The notes beneath the pieces are model-generated. The model searched no databases, was not told where the DNA came from, and was given only the letters and a program-made list of their open reading frames with translations. DNA of 64,000 bases from an uncultured Verrucomicrobia subdivision 3 bacterium (GTDB lineage Bacteria > Verrucomicrobiota > Verrucomicrobiia > Limisphaerales > DASXHY01): contig CALBZA010000083.1 in NCBI GenBank assembly GCA_937890005.1, positions 124,001 through 188,000 on the forward strand. The letters run 5' to 3'. Made by a program: the position numbers and the translations under genes. Shown piece after piece: positions 19,616 through 28,883 of the stretch. Every line of letters starts with the position of its first letter. Position 1 is the first letter of the stretch.

Positions 19616-19657
19616 GGCAAACACCGCGTGACTTTCGAAAATCACGCGGTGTTTGCC
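19616..19657. terminator. Long hairpin between the galactosidase gene and tRNA-Ala
   Basis: A 16-bp perfect stem (ggcaaacaccgcgtga / tcacgcggtgtttgcc) with a self-complementary loop ctttcgaaaa. It lies between convergent transcription units. On the minus strand it is followed by TTTTGC, so it most likely terminates the tRNA transcript and may act in both directions. Confidence 0.75.
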
Positions 19658-19665
19658 GGTTTGAA

Positions 19666-19741
19666 TGGTGGAGCCGAGGGGATTCGAACCCCTGACCTTC
19701 TCATTGCGAACGAGACGCTCTACCAACTGAGCTACGACCCC
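19666..19741 (-). tRNA. tRNA-Ala (anticodon CGC), CCA encoded
   Basis: 76 nt including CCA. Acceptor arms are GGGGTCG and CGGCTCC, with the G3-U70 wobble that is the alanine identity element. The D arm is GCTC/GAGC, the anticodon stem TCTCG/TGAGA, the loop TTCGCAA (anticodon CGC, codon GCG), and the T arm AGGGG-TTCGAAT-CCCCT. Confidence 0.95.
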
Positions 19742-19954
19742 GTCCACCAGAACGAACGCAGATACATTGGAAGGATTTTGTTTCACGCGCAACTCTGTTT
19801 TCAATTCCGAGTTGAATTCGGGAGCAGCTGAACACACGCACCAGAATTGATCGAGCATTCAGCGAAGCATTCAGCGAAGCGTGATGCTCGCATCTCCCTC
19901 TCTTCCGAGCGAAGCCGGAAGAATCCCCTCTCCCAACCCTCTTCCTGCGCTTTG

Positions 19955-20182
19955 CTGCGGGGCGAGGGAATCTCAAGTGCGGGTGTTCTGTTGCGTCAGC
20001 TGCAACCCGGCGCGATTGAACATGCGCACCAGAATTGATGAAGCATTCACCGAAGCGTGCTCGCAGCTCCCTCTCTTCCGAGCGAACGCCGGAGGAGAGG
20101 GCGGGGGGAGAGGAGGTTTTTAGCCCGGAAGCCCCTCTCCCTGGCCCTCCCCCCGCGCTTCGACTGCGGGGGGAGGGAATAA
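19955..20182. repeat. Two-hairpin repeat, copy C
   Basis: Hairpin 2 is a perfect 12-bp stem, CCCTCCCCCCGC / GCGGGGGGAGGG, with loop GCTTCGACT. Hairpin 1 is as in copy A with a T-G wobble. A truncated preceding copy at about 19833-19968 has a degenerate hairpin 2 (CCCTCTTCCTGC ... GCGGGGCGAGGG). Confidence 0.8.
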
Positions 20183-20329
20183 TTTATGTGTGATGTCGTT
20201 GACGAACGGAACGCACCGGTCTGCGGAAAATGGGGCAAAGCGGCAGCTTTTGCCCTACCTATTGTTGGTGTGGTGGGGCGGAGCTGCGGTTCAAAGCGCA
20301 AAATTCCATTTGGGAGAAATCGGTCTCTG

Positions 20330-20582
20330 CGCTTTGCTGCTGGGCGAGGGAATCTCAAGTGCGGGTGTTCAGTTGCGTCAGCTGCAACCCGGCGGGATTG
20401 AACATGCGCACCAGAATTGATGAAGCATTCACCGAAGCGTGCTCGCAGCTTCCTCTCCTCCGAGCGAAACGCCGGAGGAGAGGGCGGGGGGAGAGGAGGT
20501 TTCTAGCACAAACCTCAGATTTAGCCCGGGAGCCCCTCTCCCTAGCCCTCCCCCCGCGCTTCGACTGCGGGGGGAGGGAATA
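20330..20582. repeat. Two-hairpin repeat, copy D
   Basis: Hairpin 1 is fully Watson-Crick here (CCTCTCCTCCG / CGGAGGAGAGG), where copies A-C have a T-G wobble. Hairpin 2 is the same perfect 12-bp stem as copy C. It includes the optional CACAAACCTCAGATT segment shared with copy A. Confidence 0.8.
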
Positions 20583-20723
20583 TTTCGTGGTGCGGAATCA
20601 ACCGCGGATGCACAGGGGAACCCAGATAGCCCCAACGCGCCACGCCCAACGCCTAATGCCTAATGCCCGGTCCTCCACAATGTTTTCTGGCGATTGCCTC
20701 CAGGTTGCGCCAATTTTCCGGGC

Positions 20724-21203
20724 ATGTCGGCGAAGCGTCCGTTCAAGTCCATTGCCTTGTTGTTTCTGGCTGTGCTCGTGTTTTATGCCGTGGCCTATTT
20801 CGTCATCGAGCATCGGCGAACCCGAAATGGTCCGTGGACCATCGCGTTTTTCGGTGAAGCCGGCGGTCAGGCAACGTTGCGGATCGATCAGCCTGTACTG
20901 GGAATCACGAACGTGCAGATCCGGTTCCGTGGTCTTTTGCTGGAAACCAATCTTCCTGAAACGAAAGTGGCATTCGAACGTCCGCGTCGCGTTCCGTTTG
21001 CGCTTCCATTTGGAGAATGCATTTTCATGGACACGACCTTTCAGCCGGGAACGGTTGTTATCCGGGCTGGCGGAAATGAGGTGCAGGTGCTGCCGCGGGT
21101 TCTCACCATCGACAATGTGGAAACGCCGTGGAAGCCCGGAAGCCGCATCGTGCTCGAACCTGGAACCAATGCGCCGGCCCTGCAAAGTTCCACGACGGAA
21201 TGA
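20724..21203 (+). CDS. Small single-pass membrane protein of unknown function
   Basis: 159 residues from the ATG at 20724 (MSAKRPFKSIALLFL). One transmembrane segment (SIALLFLAVLVFYAVAYFVI) is followed by a ~115-residue exported beta-rich domain with a conserved look (FFGEAGGQATLRIDQP, PFGECIFMDTTF). I do not recognise a family. Its TGA overlaps the first possible ATG of the SDR gene (ATGA at 21200-21203), suggesting co-transcription. Confidence 0.7.
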   Translation: MSAKRPFKSIALLFLAVLVFYAVAYFVIEHRRTRNGPWTIAFFGEAGGQATLRIDQPVLGITNVQIRFRGLLLETNLPETKVAFERPRRVPFALPFGECIFMDTTFQPGTVVIRAGGNEVQVLPRVLTIDNVETPWKPGSRIVLEPGTNAPALQSSTTE

Positions 21204-22000
21204 GGCTGTCCTTACCAACTGCCATGCAATCGAGATTGAAAGACAAATGGGTATTGATCACCGGAGCTTCGAGTGGTTTCGGCGCTGCGGCTGCAAAGGC
21301 GTTTGCGGCTGAAGGCGCGAAGCTGTTGCTGGGCGCACGTCGAACGGAGAAGCTGGCCGATGTCGCAAAACAGGCACTCACACTCGGCGCGGCAGCAGCG
21401 GAGTCCCGCGCACTCGATGTCTCCCAAACTCAAAGCGTGAATGATTTCGCCGATTGGGCGCGGCAGACTGCCGGGCAGGTGGATGTTCTGATCAACAACG
21501 CCGGCGGCGCGCACGGACTCGATACAGTTGCGCAGGGAAAGGACGAGGACTGGGAGGCGATGCTTCAGACCAATGTGCTCGGTGTGCTTCGCATGACGCG
21601 CGCTGTTCTTCCGCTGATGCCGCATCATGCCGGTAGCACGATCATCAACATCGGTTCCATCGCCGGTCATGTTGCCTACGAAGGTGGCTCGGCTTATTGC
21701 GCGGCGAAGGCCGGCGAGTTGCAGATCACGCGCGTGTTGAGGTTGGAATTGAATGGAACCGGCATTCGCGTCAGCACGGTCGATCCTGGCGCGGCTGAAA
21801 CAGAGTTCTCAATGGTGCGTTTCAAGGGCGATGCCGAACGGGCGCGGAAAGTCTATGAAGGCATGACGCCGTTAAGCGCGGAAGATGTTGCTGAAATTCT
21901 CGTCTGGATCGCGAGCCGTCCACCGCACGTGAACATCGACGAGCTGCTGGTGAAACCGACCGACCAGGCTGCGATGCACAAGATTTACAGGCGTTCCTGA
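21200..22000 (+). CDS. YdfG-type short-chain dehydrogenase/reductase
   Basis: 266 residues from 21200, or 258 from the ATG at 21224 (MQSRLKDKWVLITGASSGFG). Classical SDR features: cofactor motif TGASSGFG, NNAG (LINNAGG), catalytic Ser in INIGSIAG and Tyr-Lys in YCAAK. The tail with VDPGAAETEFSMVRFKGD and LPHVNI-like RPPHVNIDELLVKPT strongly resembles E. coli YdfG (NADP-dependent 3-hydroxy-acid/serine dehydrogenase, malonic semialdehyde reductase). The actual substrate here is inferred only. It starts inside the stop of the preceding membrane-protein gene and overlaps the convergent ROK kinase gene by 16 bases. Confidence 0.88.
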   Translation: MRLSLPTAMQSRLKDKWVLITGASSGFGAAAAKAFAAEGAKLLLGARRTEKLADVAKQALTLGAAAAESRALDVSQTQSVNDFADWARQTAGQVDVLINNAGGAHGLDTVAQGKDEDWEAMLQTNVLGVLRMTRAVLPLMPHHAGSTIINIGSIAGHVAYEGGSAYCAAKAGELQITRVLRLELNGTGIRVSTVDPGAAETEFSMVRFKGDAERARKVYEGMTPLSAEDVAEILVWIASRPPHVNIDELLVKPTDQAAMHKIYRRS

Positions 22001-23127
22001 AGTTCCGAAGTCACGCCGTTCGTGGCACTGTCGAGCCGTTCGAGAGCGAAGGCATACGCGCCGATGGAGATTGCTTCCGTCGTTCCCAGCCGGGTGATTC
22101 CCACGCCGACTCGATGCAGCGGATCGTAGGAGACGGTGCGATTCGTTCCCGGAACAGGAACCTGCCGCGCTTCGCCTTTGAGGAAGATGTTGAGTTCCCC
22201 GGCATCTTCGAGATTGAACACCTGTGATGCCAGACGGCGAAACTGTCTTCCATTCGGCGCGGTGTAATGGCTGTTCAATTCGGAAACCAAAGCGGGAAGG
22301 AACAGCGGCCAGGCGCCTGAAATCCCGCCGCCAATCACTGTCAATCCATCCACCAATGTGAGCGCATTTCCGATGGCGTCACCGGCGGCTTCGCCGAGAC
22401 GGAGGAACGATTCGAGCGCTGCCGAGCGATTTGGATTGTTCTCGTTTTGCGCGATGTCACAAATCGCTTTCGGTTCCGGCGCCGATTCGAACGGGATTCC
22501 CGCGGCCTCGGCATAGACGCGTCGCACGGCGCGGATGCAGCAGCTTTCCTCGGCGTTCATGGTTGGATGAAGCTTGTTGCGCAGGAGCCAGACTTCGCCG
22601 GCCATTGAATTGTCGCCGGTGAAAAGTTTTCCGTCCCGCACGATGCCGCCGCCGAAGCCGGTGCCGAGCGTGATGCCGAAAAGATTTTTGAAACGTTTCG
22701 GGCTGCCCGCTTTTTCCAGCAGACCGTTCACATGCGGCAGCAGACCGGCGATGGCTTCGCCGTAGGTGAAAAGATCGCCGTCGTTGTTGATGAAGACCGG
22801 GATGCCGAAATGTTCCTCCAGCATCGGACCAAGCGCGATGCCGCCGCGAAAGGCGGGAAGATTCGGCAGGTCGCCGATGATGCCGGCCGGATAATCCGCC
22901 GGTCCGGGGAAGGCGAAACTGATCGCGCAGGGCGGGGCGGGGCACCTGGCTTTGATGCGTGTGAATCCTTCAACAAGGTTGGCCAGGCAGCGTTCGAGAT
23001 TGTCAGCGTTGGATGGAACGGTGATTGGCGGCGTGACGAACTTGCCTGCACGCATCGCGGAAAACCGAAAGCTGGTGCCGCCGGCATCCAGCGTCATGAC
23101 GACCCGGGCATCTGAGAAGACTTGCAT
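21985..23127 (-). CDS. ROK family sugar kinase
   Basis: 380 residues. N-terminal phosphate motif LDAGGTSFRF, the ROK signature area with LGTGFGGGIVRDGKL and the sugar-contact motif NNDGD. The usual ROK zinc motif (CGxxGCxE) is not obvious; AEESCCIRAV lies in the matching region and may be degenerate. The family phosphorylates hexoses such as glucose, fructose, mannose or N-acetylhexosamines. It follows an MFS sugar transporter with an 18-base gap, so the pair probably imports a sugar by proton symport and then phosphorylates it. The substrate is unassigned. Confidence 0.85.
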   Translation of the reverse strand: MQVFSDARVVMTLDAGGTSFRFSAMRAGKFVTPPITVPSNADNLERCLANLVEGFTRIKARCPAPPCAISFAFPGPADYPAGIIGDLPNLPAFRGGIALGPMLEEHFGIPVFINNDGDLFTYGEAIAGLLPHVNGLLEKAGSPKRFKNLFGITLGTGFGGGIVRDGKLFTGDNSMAGEVWLLRNKLHPTMNAEESCCIRAVRRVYAEAAGIPFESAPEPKAICDIAQNENNPNRSAALESFLRLGEAAGDAIGNALTLVDGLTVIGGGISGAWPLFLPALVSELNSHYTAPNGRQFRRLASQVFNLEDAGELNIFLKGEARQVPVPGTNRTVSYDPLHRVGVGITRLGTTEAISIGAYAFALERLDSATNGVTSELQERL

Positions 23128-23145
23128 GTGACTTCGGCTGAAAAC

Positions 23146-24624
23146 TCAATCCTTGCGTCCGATTCGATGCCCCTTGGCGCCGTAGAACGCGACGTAGGCG
23201 TAGGCGATCAGAGGCACGATGAACGACAACTGAAGATTCCTGGTGCTGTCGGCGACGAGTCCCTGAAGTGGCGGAAGCAATGCGCCGCCGAGGATCGCCA
23301 TGACGAGCAGCGATGACGCCTGGCTCTTGTAGATGCCGACGCCTTCGATCGCGAGTGAGAACGTGTTCGACCAGCCGATGGAGGTGAACAATCCGACAGC
23401 GACCACGCACCACATCGCTGTCTTGCCGCCGATCAGAATTGCGGCGAGCAGCAGTGCGACAACTGTGGAGGAAAAGATCATCAGAGTTCGGCCCGCGAGA
23501 GATTTGCCGAACTGGAAGAGAACCCAGCACAGGACAAGGAACGGAAGATAATTTCGGAACACGGCCCAGTTCTCCACGAAACGTTCCTTCCAGAGCGAGA
23601 ACAGGGGTCGGGTGGATTCACCGTGAAGCGCATTCAGCGGGGCACTTTGTGCAATCCACAGAAGCAGGAAAGCGAGCAGCGGGATGATCACGAGGAGCAA
23701 CTGCTTGGAAGCCTTCTTCATTTCGCTCAGTTCCACAGCGCCCATGAATCGTCCGATCAGAAGGCCGCCCCAGTAAAGCGACACGAATTTGCTCGCCTCG
23801 ATTTCACTCAGGCCTGCGATGTGTTCCTGACCGAGGAAATTGATGATGGCGCTGCCCACCGCGACTTCACCGCCGACATACATGAAGATTGCGATAATTC
23901 CCAAAACGACATGCGGAAACTTCAGAGCGCCTGCGCCACGTTCGATGTGTCCCTCACCAATGTGAGGAAGTCGGATGAAAAAGAACACCGCGGCGAGGAC
24001 GACGAACACGACACAGAACATCATGTAGGGAACCTTCACCGAATCCGCTCCATGCGCGCCGCTGCGGGCAAAGTATTGGAAAATGAGCCAGCCGCCGATC
24101 AGCGGTCCGATGGTCGTTCCGACCGAATTGAATCCCTGGGCAAGATTGAGGCGGCTCGATGCGGTTTTTTCCGGTCCGAGAATGGTGACATAAGGATTGG
24201 CTGCAATTTGAAGCATGGCGAATCCGAGGCCCACGACGAACAGCGCCAAAAGGAACATCGGATAGGACGCGGCGCTTGCTGCCGGCCAGAACAGGGCGCT
24301 GCCGGTGGCGGAGATCAGCAGTCCGATGACGACGCCATTCTTGTAACCGATTTTGGCAATCGGATCGCCCGTGGTGGCAGAAATGACGAAGTAGAGCAGG
24401 GACCCGATGAAGTAAGCCCCGAAGAACGCGAACTGCACCAGCATCGCCTGAAAATAAGTCAGCTCGAACGCTTCCTTGAATCGTGGAATCAGGATGTCGT
24501 TGAACACCGTCATGAATCCCCACAGGAAGAACAGCGAGGTCATGATGGCGAACGGACCGCGAAAACTTTGTTGGCTGCTGGAAGAACTGGCGGCGCTGGG
24601 GGTGCTGGTGCTGATGCTTGCCAT
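23146..24624 (-). CDS. FucP/GluP-type sugar MFS transporter
   Basis: 492 residues with twelve expected transmembrane helices. A Ser-rich hydrophilic N-terminus leads into FFLWGFMTVFNDILIP, the FucP/GluP family signature, with LGFAMLQIAANPYVTILGP and GTTIGPLIGGWLIF further on. The family carries out proton/sugar symport of fucose, glucose or galactose. It is first in a two-gene operon with the ROK kinase and divergent from the PTS operon. Confidence 0.9.
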   Translation of the reverse strand: MASISTSTPSAASSSSSQQSFRGPFAIMTSLFFLWGFMTVFNDILIPRFKEAFELTYFQAMLVQFAFFGAYFIGSLLYFVISATTGDPIAKIGYKNGVVIGLLISATGSALFWPAASAASYPMFLLALFVVGLGFAMLQIAANPYVTILGPEKTASSRLNLAQGFNSVGTTIGPLIGGWLIFQYFARSGAHGADSVKVPYMMFCVVFVVLAAVFFFIRLPHIGEGHIERGAGALKFPHVVLGIIAIFMYVGGEVAVGSAIINFLGQEHIAGLSEIEASKFVSLYWGGLLIGRFMGAVELSEMKKASKQLLLVIIPLLAFLLLWIAQSAPLNALHGESTRPLFSLWKERFVENWAVFRNYLPFLVLCWVLFQFGKSLAGRTLMIFSSTVVALLLAAILIGGKTAMWCVVAVGLFTSIGWSNTFSLAIEGVGIYKSQASSLLVMAILGGALLPPLQGLVADSTRNLQLSFIVPLIAYAYVAFYGAKGHRIGRKD

Positions 24625-24936
24625 AGTATGCGTGTCGCGGGTTCGGAATGGAACTGCGGGGAAGTTAACCCAACAATTTGCGTCTGAACACGGTCGCGAC
24701 GGCCAATGCTGAACGCGAGGTGCGCGCCGCGGAAACAGGAAAGTTATACCCTTTTTGTGAGATTTGTAACCGACGCGCGAGGCGTGAAGGCGTGGAGTAT
24801 TTGGCTTCAGGTTTTAGGCGCGGGGCGCGGTGCATTGGAGTTTTCACGGATACAAAACCACAACAAAGGAAACAATTTTTTGCTTCCGTGCCGATGACAT
24901 CATCGCGTTAGCTTTCACCCGCAGCTGTATGCCGAA
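24625..24936. other. Intergenic region between divergent sugar-uptake operons
   Basis: 312 bases between the MFS/ROK operon and the PTS operon. It must hold promoters for both. I see A/T-rich stretches (around 24740-24760 and 24855-24885) but no convincing operator palindrome, riboswitch or small gene. Confidence 0.6.
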
Positions 24937-26043
24937 ATGCCGAAACGTGCAGCCCGGGTTTCAATGAAAGAGATACTTCAACAGCACAAGGGGTATCTCC
25001 TGACGGGCGTTTCGCATGTGATTCCGTTCATCGCCTGCGGCGGTATTCTGATCGCCCTGAGCCTCGCCTACGCTTTTCAATTCGGTCACGTCGATGCCGC
25101 CGGAGCTCCTGACCTTTCCAATGCTCCCGCGTGGATTCGGGATGTCAATTTGATCGGCACGAAGGCGTTTGAACTTTTCCCCGCGGTTCTGGCGGGGTTC
25201 ATCGCCTATGCGATGGCAGGGAAGCCAGGGTTGCTTCCCGGTTTTGTCGGTGGATTCATCGCGTCGATGCCGCAGGTGGTCGGGGACAAAAACACGAGCG
25301 CGGGTTTCATTGGCGCGCTCATCATCGGCCTCGTGGCCGGTCATGTGGTGAACGGATTGAAGAAGCTTCCAGTTCCGAAACTGCTTCGCCCCATCATGCC
25401 GATCATCATCATCCCGATTTTTTCGGCGTTGCCGGTCGGACTGATCATGCTCGCGCTGAACATTCCGCTGGCGAAAGTGATGGTCACGATGGGGCATTTC
25501 CTCGAGAGCCTTCAGAGCGGATCGCAGATCGTTCTTGCGATGGTTCTTGGCGCAATGATCGCTTTCGACATGGGTGGTCCGGTAAACAAGGCCGCGTTCT
25601 TTTTTGGCGCTGCGATGATTCAGCAGGGGAACTACATGATCATGGGTGCCTGCGCTGCGGCGATTTGCACGCCGCCGCTCGGGATGGGACTCGCGACGTT
25701 GCTGTCGCGCAAACGCTGGAGTGCCGAACAGCGCGAATCGGGACTTGCGGCGATCGGCATGGGAATGATCGGCATCACGGAAGGCGCCATTCCATTTGCA
25801 GCGGCCGATCCGTTCCGCGTGATTCCCTGTCTCATGTTTGGATCCATGATCGCGGCGACGATTGCGATGCTGGGCGGCGTGGGAAATCACGCTCCGCACG
25901 GCGGTCCGATCGTGTTGCCGGTGGTCACGGGGCGCTGGCTGTACGTCATTTCGATCGTGGCGGGTGCGCTGGCGACCGCTCTTGCAATCAATCTGGTCAA
26001 ACAGGTGACGGAAAAGGTTTCGTCGCCAGGAGAGAACAAATGA
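24937..26043 (+). CDS. PTS fructose-type permease component EIIC
   Basis: 368 residues, an integral membrane protein with about nine helices. Fructose-family EIIC hallmarks are GVSHVIPFIACGGILIALS, AFDMGGPVNKAAFFFG and GITEGAIPFAAADPFRVI. An ATG at 24964 (MKEILQQHKG) is an alternative start. It is the first gene of a three-gene PTS operon; its stop overlaps the EIIB start (ATGA). Fructose family is clear; mannose or another hexose remains possible. Confidence 0.93.
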   Translation: MPKRAARVSMKEILQQHKGYLLTGVSHVIPFIACGGILIALSLAYAFQFGHVDAAGAPDLSNAPAWIRDVNLIGTKAFELFPAVLAGFIAYAMAGKPGLLPGFVGGFIASMPQVVGDKNTSAGFIGALIIGLVAGHVVNGLKKLPVPKLLRPIMPIIIIPIFSALPVGLIMLALNIPLAKVMVTMGHFLESLQSGSQIVLAMVLGAMIAFDMGGPVNKAAFFFGAAMIQQGNYMIMGACAAAICTPPLGMGLATLLSRKRWSAEQRESGLAAIGMGMIGITEGAIPFAAADPFRVIPCLMFGSMIAATIAMLGGVGNHAPHGGPIVLPVVTGRWLYVISIVAGALATALAINLVKQVTEKVSSPGENK

Positions 26044-26333
26044 AGATCGTTGCTGTCACTGCCTGTCCGACGGGCATTGCTCACACTTACATGGCTGCCG
26101 AGCAGCTGGAGAAAACCGCCCGCAAGCTCGGCCATTCCATCAAGGTCGAAACGCAGGGTGCCATGGGAATTGAGAACAAGCTCACCCAGGAGGAAATCGA
26201 TTCTGCGGCGGTGGCGATTCTGGCCGTCGATATCGCGATTGAGGAAAGCGAGCGATTCGATCGCGTAAGGAAGATCAAGGTTCCGGTGCAGTCGGTGATG
26301 AAAAATCCCGAGGCGGTTTTCGCGCAGATCTGA
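26040..26333 (+). CDS. PTS fructose-type EIIB component
   Basis: 97 residues. The phosphocysteine is Cys9 in VTACPTGIAHTYMAAE, the canonical fructose EIIB active site; VETQGAMG follows. It begins in the stop codon of the EIIC gene (ATGA overlap) and is followed 2 bases after its stop by the HPr-EI-EIIA gene. It transfers phosphate from EIIA to the incoming sugar at EIIC. Confidence 0.95.
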   Translation: MKIVAVTACPTGIAHTYMAAEQLEKTARKLGHSIKVETQGAMGIENKLTQEEIDSAAVAILAVDIAIEESERFDRVRKIKVPVQSVMKNPEAVFAQI

Positions 26334-26335
26334 TC

Positions 26336-28840
26336 ATGGCGCTGGAGCTGACTTTTACCTGTCCGTTGCAAAACGGCATGCATGCGCGGCCGGCCAGCGC
26401 ATTGGAAGAGATCGCTCGCGGCTTCATTTCCGACATCACCTTGCTGAACAGGCGCACCGGCCGGAACGCGAATGCGCGCAGCATTCTCTCCATTGTTGGA
26501 GCCGACATTCGTTGCGGCGATTCCTGTGTTCTGACAGTGAGCGGCACCGACGAGGAACTGGCGATGGCTGCGTTGGGCGATTTTGTCCGGCACACACTGC
26601 CACGCCGGGAAACGCAGATTTCGGAACAGAAGACGAACGTTGCCGAACGATTTCTTCCGCGATGCCTTCGCGACACGGGAGCAACATTGCGACGTGGCGT
26701 GCCGTTGGTGGAGGGGATCGGCCGCGGCCGGCTCGTAAGGGTGAGTGGACTACGAATGCCGCAAGAGCTTGCGAAGACCGGAGTGGCTGATGTGGCCGGG
26801 GAGCAGGAGCGCATCCGACGCGCACTCGCGGAATTGATCGAGTGGTATGGCTCGCGCGCCGCAATCGCAGAGCGCGGAGTTGAACGAGATGTATTGATCG
26901 CACACCGCTCTCTCGCGCGTGACGAGGAATTTCAGAGCTGTTTGTTCAACGCCGTTCAGGCCGGACGCACCGCGGCGGGTGCGATCGTGATGGCCGAGGA
27001 ACAATTCACAGGGCTGCTTGCATTGAGCGCCAATCCGTTGCTTCGCGAACGCGTTATCGACATCCGCGATGTTTGCGGCCAGTTGCTGCAGCGTGTTTAT
27101 GGAAACCTGCCAGATCGCATTCTTGCGTTACGTGAAGATTCCATCGTGATGGCCGACTGGCTGACGCCGTGTCAGATATTGTCGCTGGATGAACGTTTCT
27201 TAAAAGGCCTGGTTCTCTCCGAGGCGGGAAGCACTTCGCACACGATTATTCTGGCACGCTCGTTTGGAATTCCCACGCTGGCGGGTGTTGAGGAAACGCT
27301 GGCGATTCCGGAAGGCGACGAGGCTGTTCTGGACGGAGACAGCGGTGTTCTTGTGACGAATCTGACGGAGCAGGCAAGGCGTTACTACGCACTTGAGCAG
27401 CAACGACAGCAAGGCAGGGCGGCGGTGTTGAGTAAATATGCGAACAGCCCTGCCGCCACACGCGACGGACACAGGATCGAGATCGCGGCCAATGCCGGCA
27501 CTGTGGAGGAGGTTGCGAAAGCATTCACAGCGGGAGCGGAAGTCATCGGACTTTTTCGAACCGAAATGCTGTTTTTGGATCGCAGCACGGCGCCGTCCGA
27601 GGTCGAGCAATATGAAATCTACCGGAAGGTTCTGGAGGCGGCGCGCGGGCGCACCGTTATTTTCCGAACGATCGACATCGGTGGCGACAAACCGCTCGGC
27701 TACTTGAATCTTTTGCCGGAATCAAATCCGTTCCTGGGTTGCCGGGGAATTCGAATCTATCCCGAATTTGAAGTGCTCATTCGAAACCAGCTTCGTGCCC
27801 TGTTGCGGGCGTCGGCGCACGGGCCGATGAAAATCATGTTTCCGATGATCGCCACGGTTGATGAGGCGCGCTGGATAAATCGGCTGGTGACGGAGGAACG
27901 GAAACGTTGTTCAGATGAGGGGAAATGTTTCGATGCAAAACTTTCTCTCGGCGCCATGATCGAAGTGCCTTCAGCGGCATTCGTTCTCAAGGAACTGTGC
28001 GCGGAGTTTGATTTCTTCAGCATCGGTTCCAACGACCTGCTTCAATACACAATGGCCGCCGACCGGACAAATTCGCGCGTCGCCACGCTGTATGATCCCT
28101 GCCACCCGGCATTCCTCAGATTGATCAGGCAGATCGTCGCGACTGTCCGCCGGGCCGGGAAATGGATTGGACTTTGCGGTGAAATGGGCGCGGACGAACG
28201 CCTGCTGCCGTTGTGGGTTGGGATGGGTTTCTATGAAATCAGCGCCACTGCCCCGGCAATCGCTCGAATGAAAGCCGCGGTGGCGCAACTGAATTATTCG
28301 GACTGCAGCCGCTTGTGTGACAAGGCCGTTCGCTGTGCGGACTCGGATGCGTTGAAGAGTGTCCTTGGCCGGCATCTTGAACGACGCGGGCTTCCCGTGA
28401 TTGCGCCCGAGCTGGTGGCGACCGACTTCGATGCATCAAACAAGGAGGAGGCGATCAAGCGCGCCGTGGATCAACTCTACGTGCATGGCCGTTGCAATCA
28501 GCCGCGGCTTCTTGAGGACGATGTGTGGAAGCGGGAATCACATTACACGACCGGTTTCGGAAACGGCTTCGCGCTGCCGCACTGCCGGACGAATCACGTG
28601 ACGGCGAGTTCGATTGTCGTGCTGAAGTTGCGCAGCCCGGTGCCTTGGGATGCCGCGGACAACGTGCCAGTTAAAGTTGTTATCCTGCTGGCAATCCGGG
28701 AAGGCGGATCGATGAATGAACACATGAAAATGATTTCGCAGCTGGCCAGGCAACTTATGCACGAGCCGTTTCGGGACAGTCTGGAACGCGAGCAGAATCC
28801 CGAAGCGTTATGCCGTCTGCTGATGGAGGTTTCGGAATGA
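26336..28840 (+). CDS. Fused PTS phosphotransferase: HPr - Enzyme I - EIIA(Fru)
   Basis: 834 residues. HPr domain (1-90) with His16 in GMHARPAS. Enzyme I (about 120-680) with phospho-His near residue 301 in GSTSHTIILARSFGIP, the PEP-binding FRTEMLFLDR, TIDIGGDKPL, FFSIGSNDLLQYTMA, and the active Cys in GLCGEMGAD near 615. EIIA(Fru) at the C-terminus has phospho-His near 748 in GFALPHC. One chain therefore carries phosphate from PEP to EIIB. The order differs from the better-known FruB-type fusions, which have EIIA first. No 1-phosphofructokinase gene is in this window. Confidence 0.93.
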   Translation: MALELTFTCPLQNGMHARPASALEEIARGFISDITLLNRRTGRNANARSILSIVGADIRCGDSCVLTVSGTDEELAMAALGDFVRHTLPRRETQISEQKTNVAERFLPRCLRDTGATLRRGVPLVEGIGRGRLVRVSGLRMPQELAKTGVADVAGEQERIRRALAELIEWYGSRAAIAERGVERDVLIAHRSLARDEEFQSCLFNAVQAGRTAAGAIVMAEEQFTGLLALSANPLLRERVIDIRDVCGQLLQRVYGNLPDRILALREDSIVMADWLTPCQILSLDERFLKGLVLSEAGSTSHTIILARSFGIPTLAGVEETLAIPEGDEAVLDGDSGVLVTNLTEQARRYYALEQQRQQGRAAVLSKYANSPAATRDGHRIEIAANAGTVEEVAKAFTAGAEVIGLFRTEMLFLDRSTAPSEVEQYEIYRKVLEAARGRTVIFRTIDIGGDKPLGYLNLLPESNPFLGCRGIRIYPEFEVLIRNQLRALLRASAHGPMKIMFPMIATVDEARWINRLVTEERKRCSDEGKCFDAKLSLGAMIEVPSAAFVLKELCAEFDFFSIGSNDLLQYTMAADRTNSRVATLYDPCHPAFLRLIRQIVATVRRAGKWIGLCGEMGADERLLPLWVGMGFYEISATAPAIARMKAAVAQLNYSDCSRLCDKAVRCADSDALKSVLGRHLERRGLPVIAPELVATDFDASNKEEAIKRAVDQLYVHGRCNQPRLLEDDVWKRESHYTTGFGNGFALPHCRTNHVTASSIVVLKLRSPVPWDAADNVPVKVVILLAIREGGSMNEHMKMISQLARQLMHEPFRDSLEREQNPEALCRLLMEVSE

Positions 28841-28883
28841 TCCGACGACTGGTGTGTCGGCTGAAGGTTTGCGGGCACTGTGG

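Larger units (their letters stand above)
19742..20723. other. Repeat-filled intergenic region after tRNA-Ala
   Basis: No gene is supported here. The region holds a truncated copy of the two-hairpin repeat (about 19833-19968), copy C (19955-20182), the linker block (about 20190-20335) and copy D (20330-20582). A tail of simple CCTAATGCC-type sequence follows. Open frames inside are repeat-derived. Confidence 0.75.

Noticed and set aside
14465..20723. A composite transposon or genomic island bracketed by the repeat clusters
   Set aside because: No transposase or integrase is present, the repeats are in the same orientation and hairpin-like, and pncB and the tRNA look native.
20230..21312. Plus-strand open frame of 360 codons
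   Set aside because: It starts in repeat DNA and runs in the wrong frame through the membrane-protein and SDR genes.
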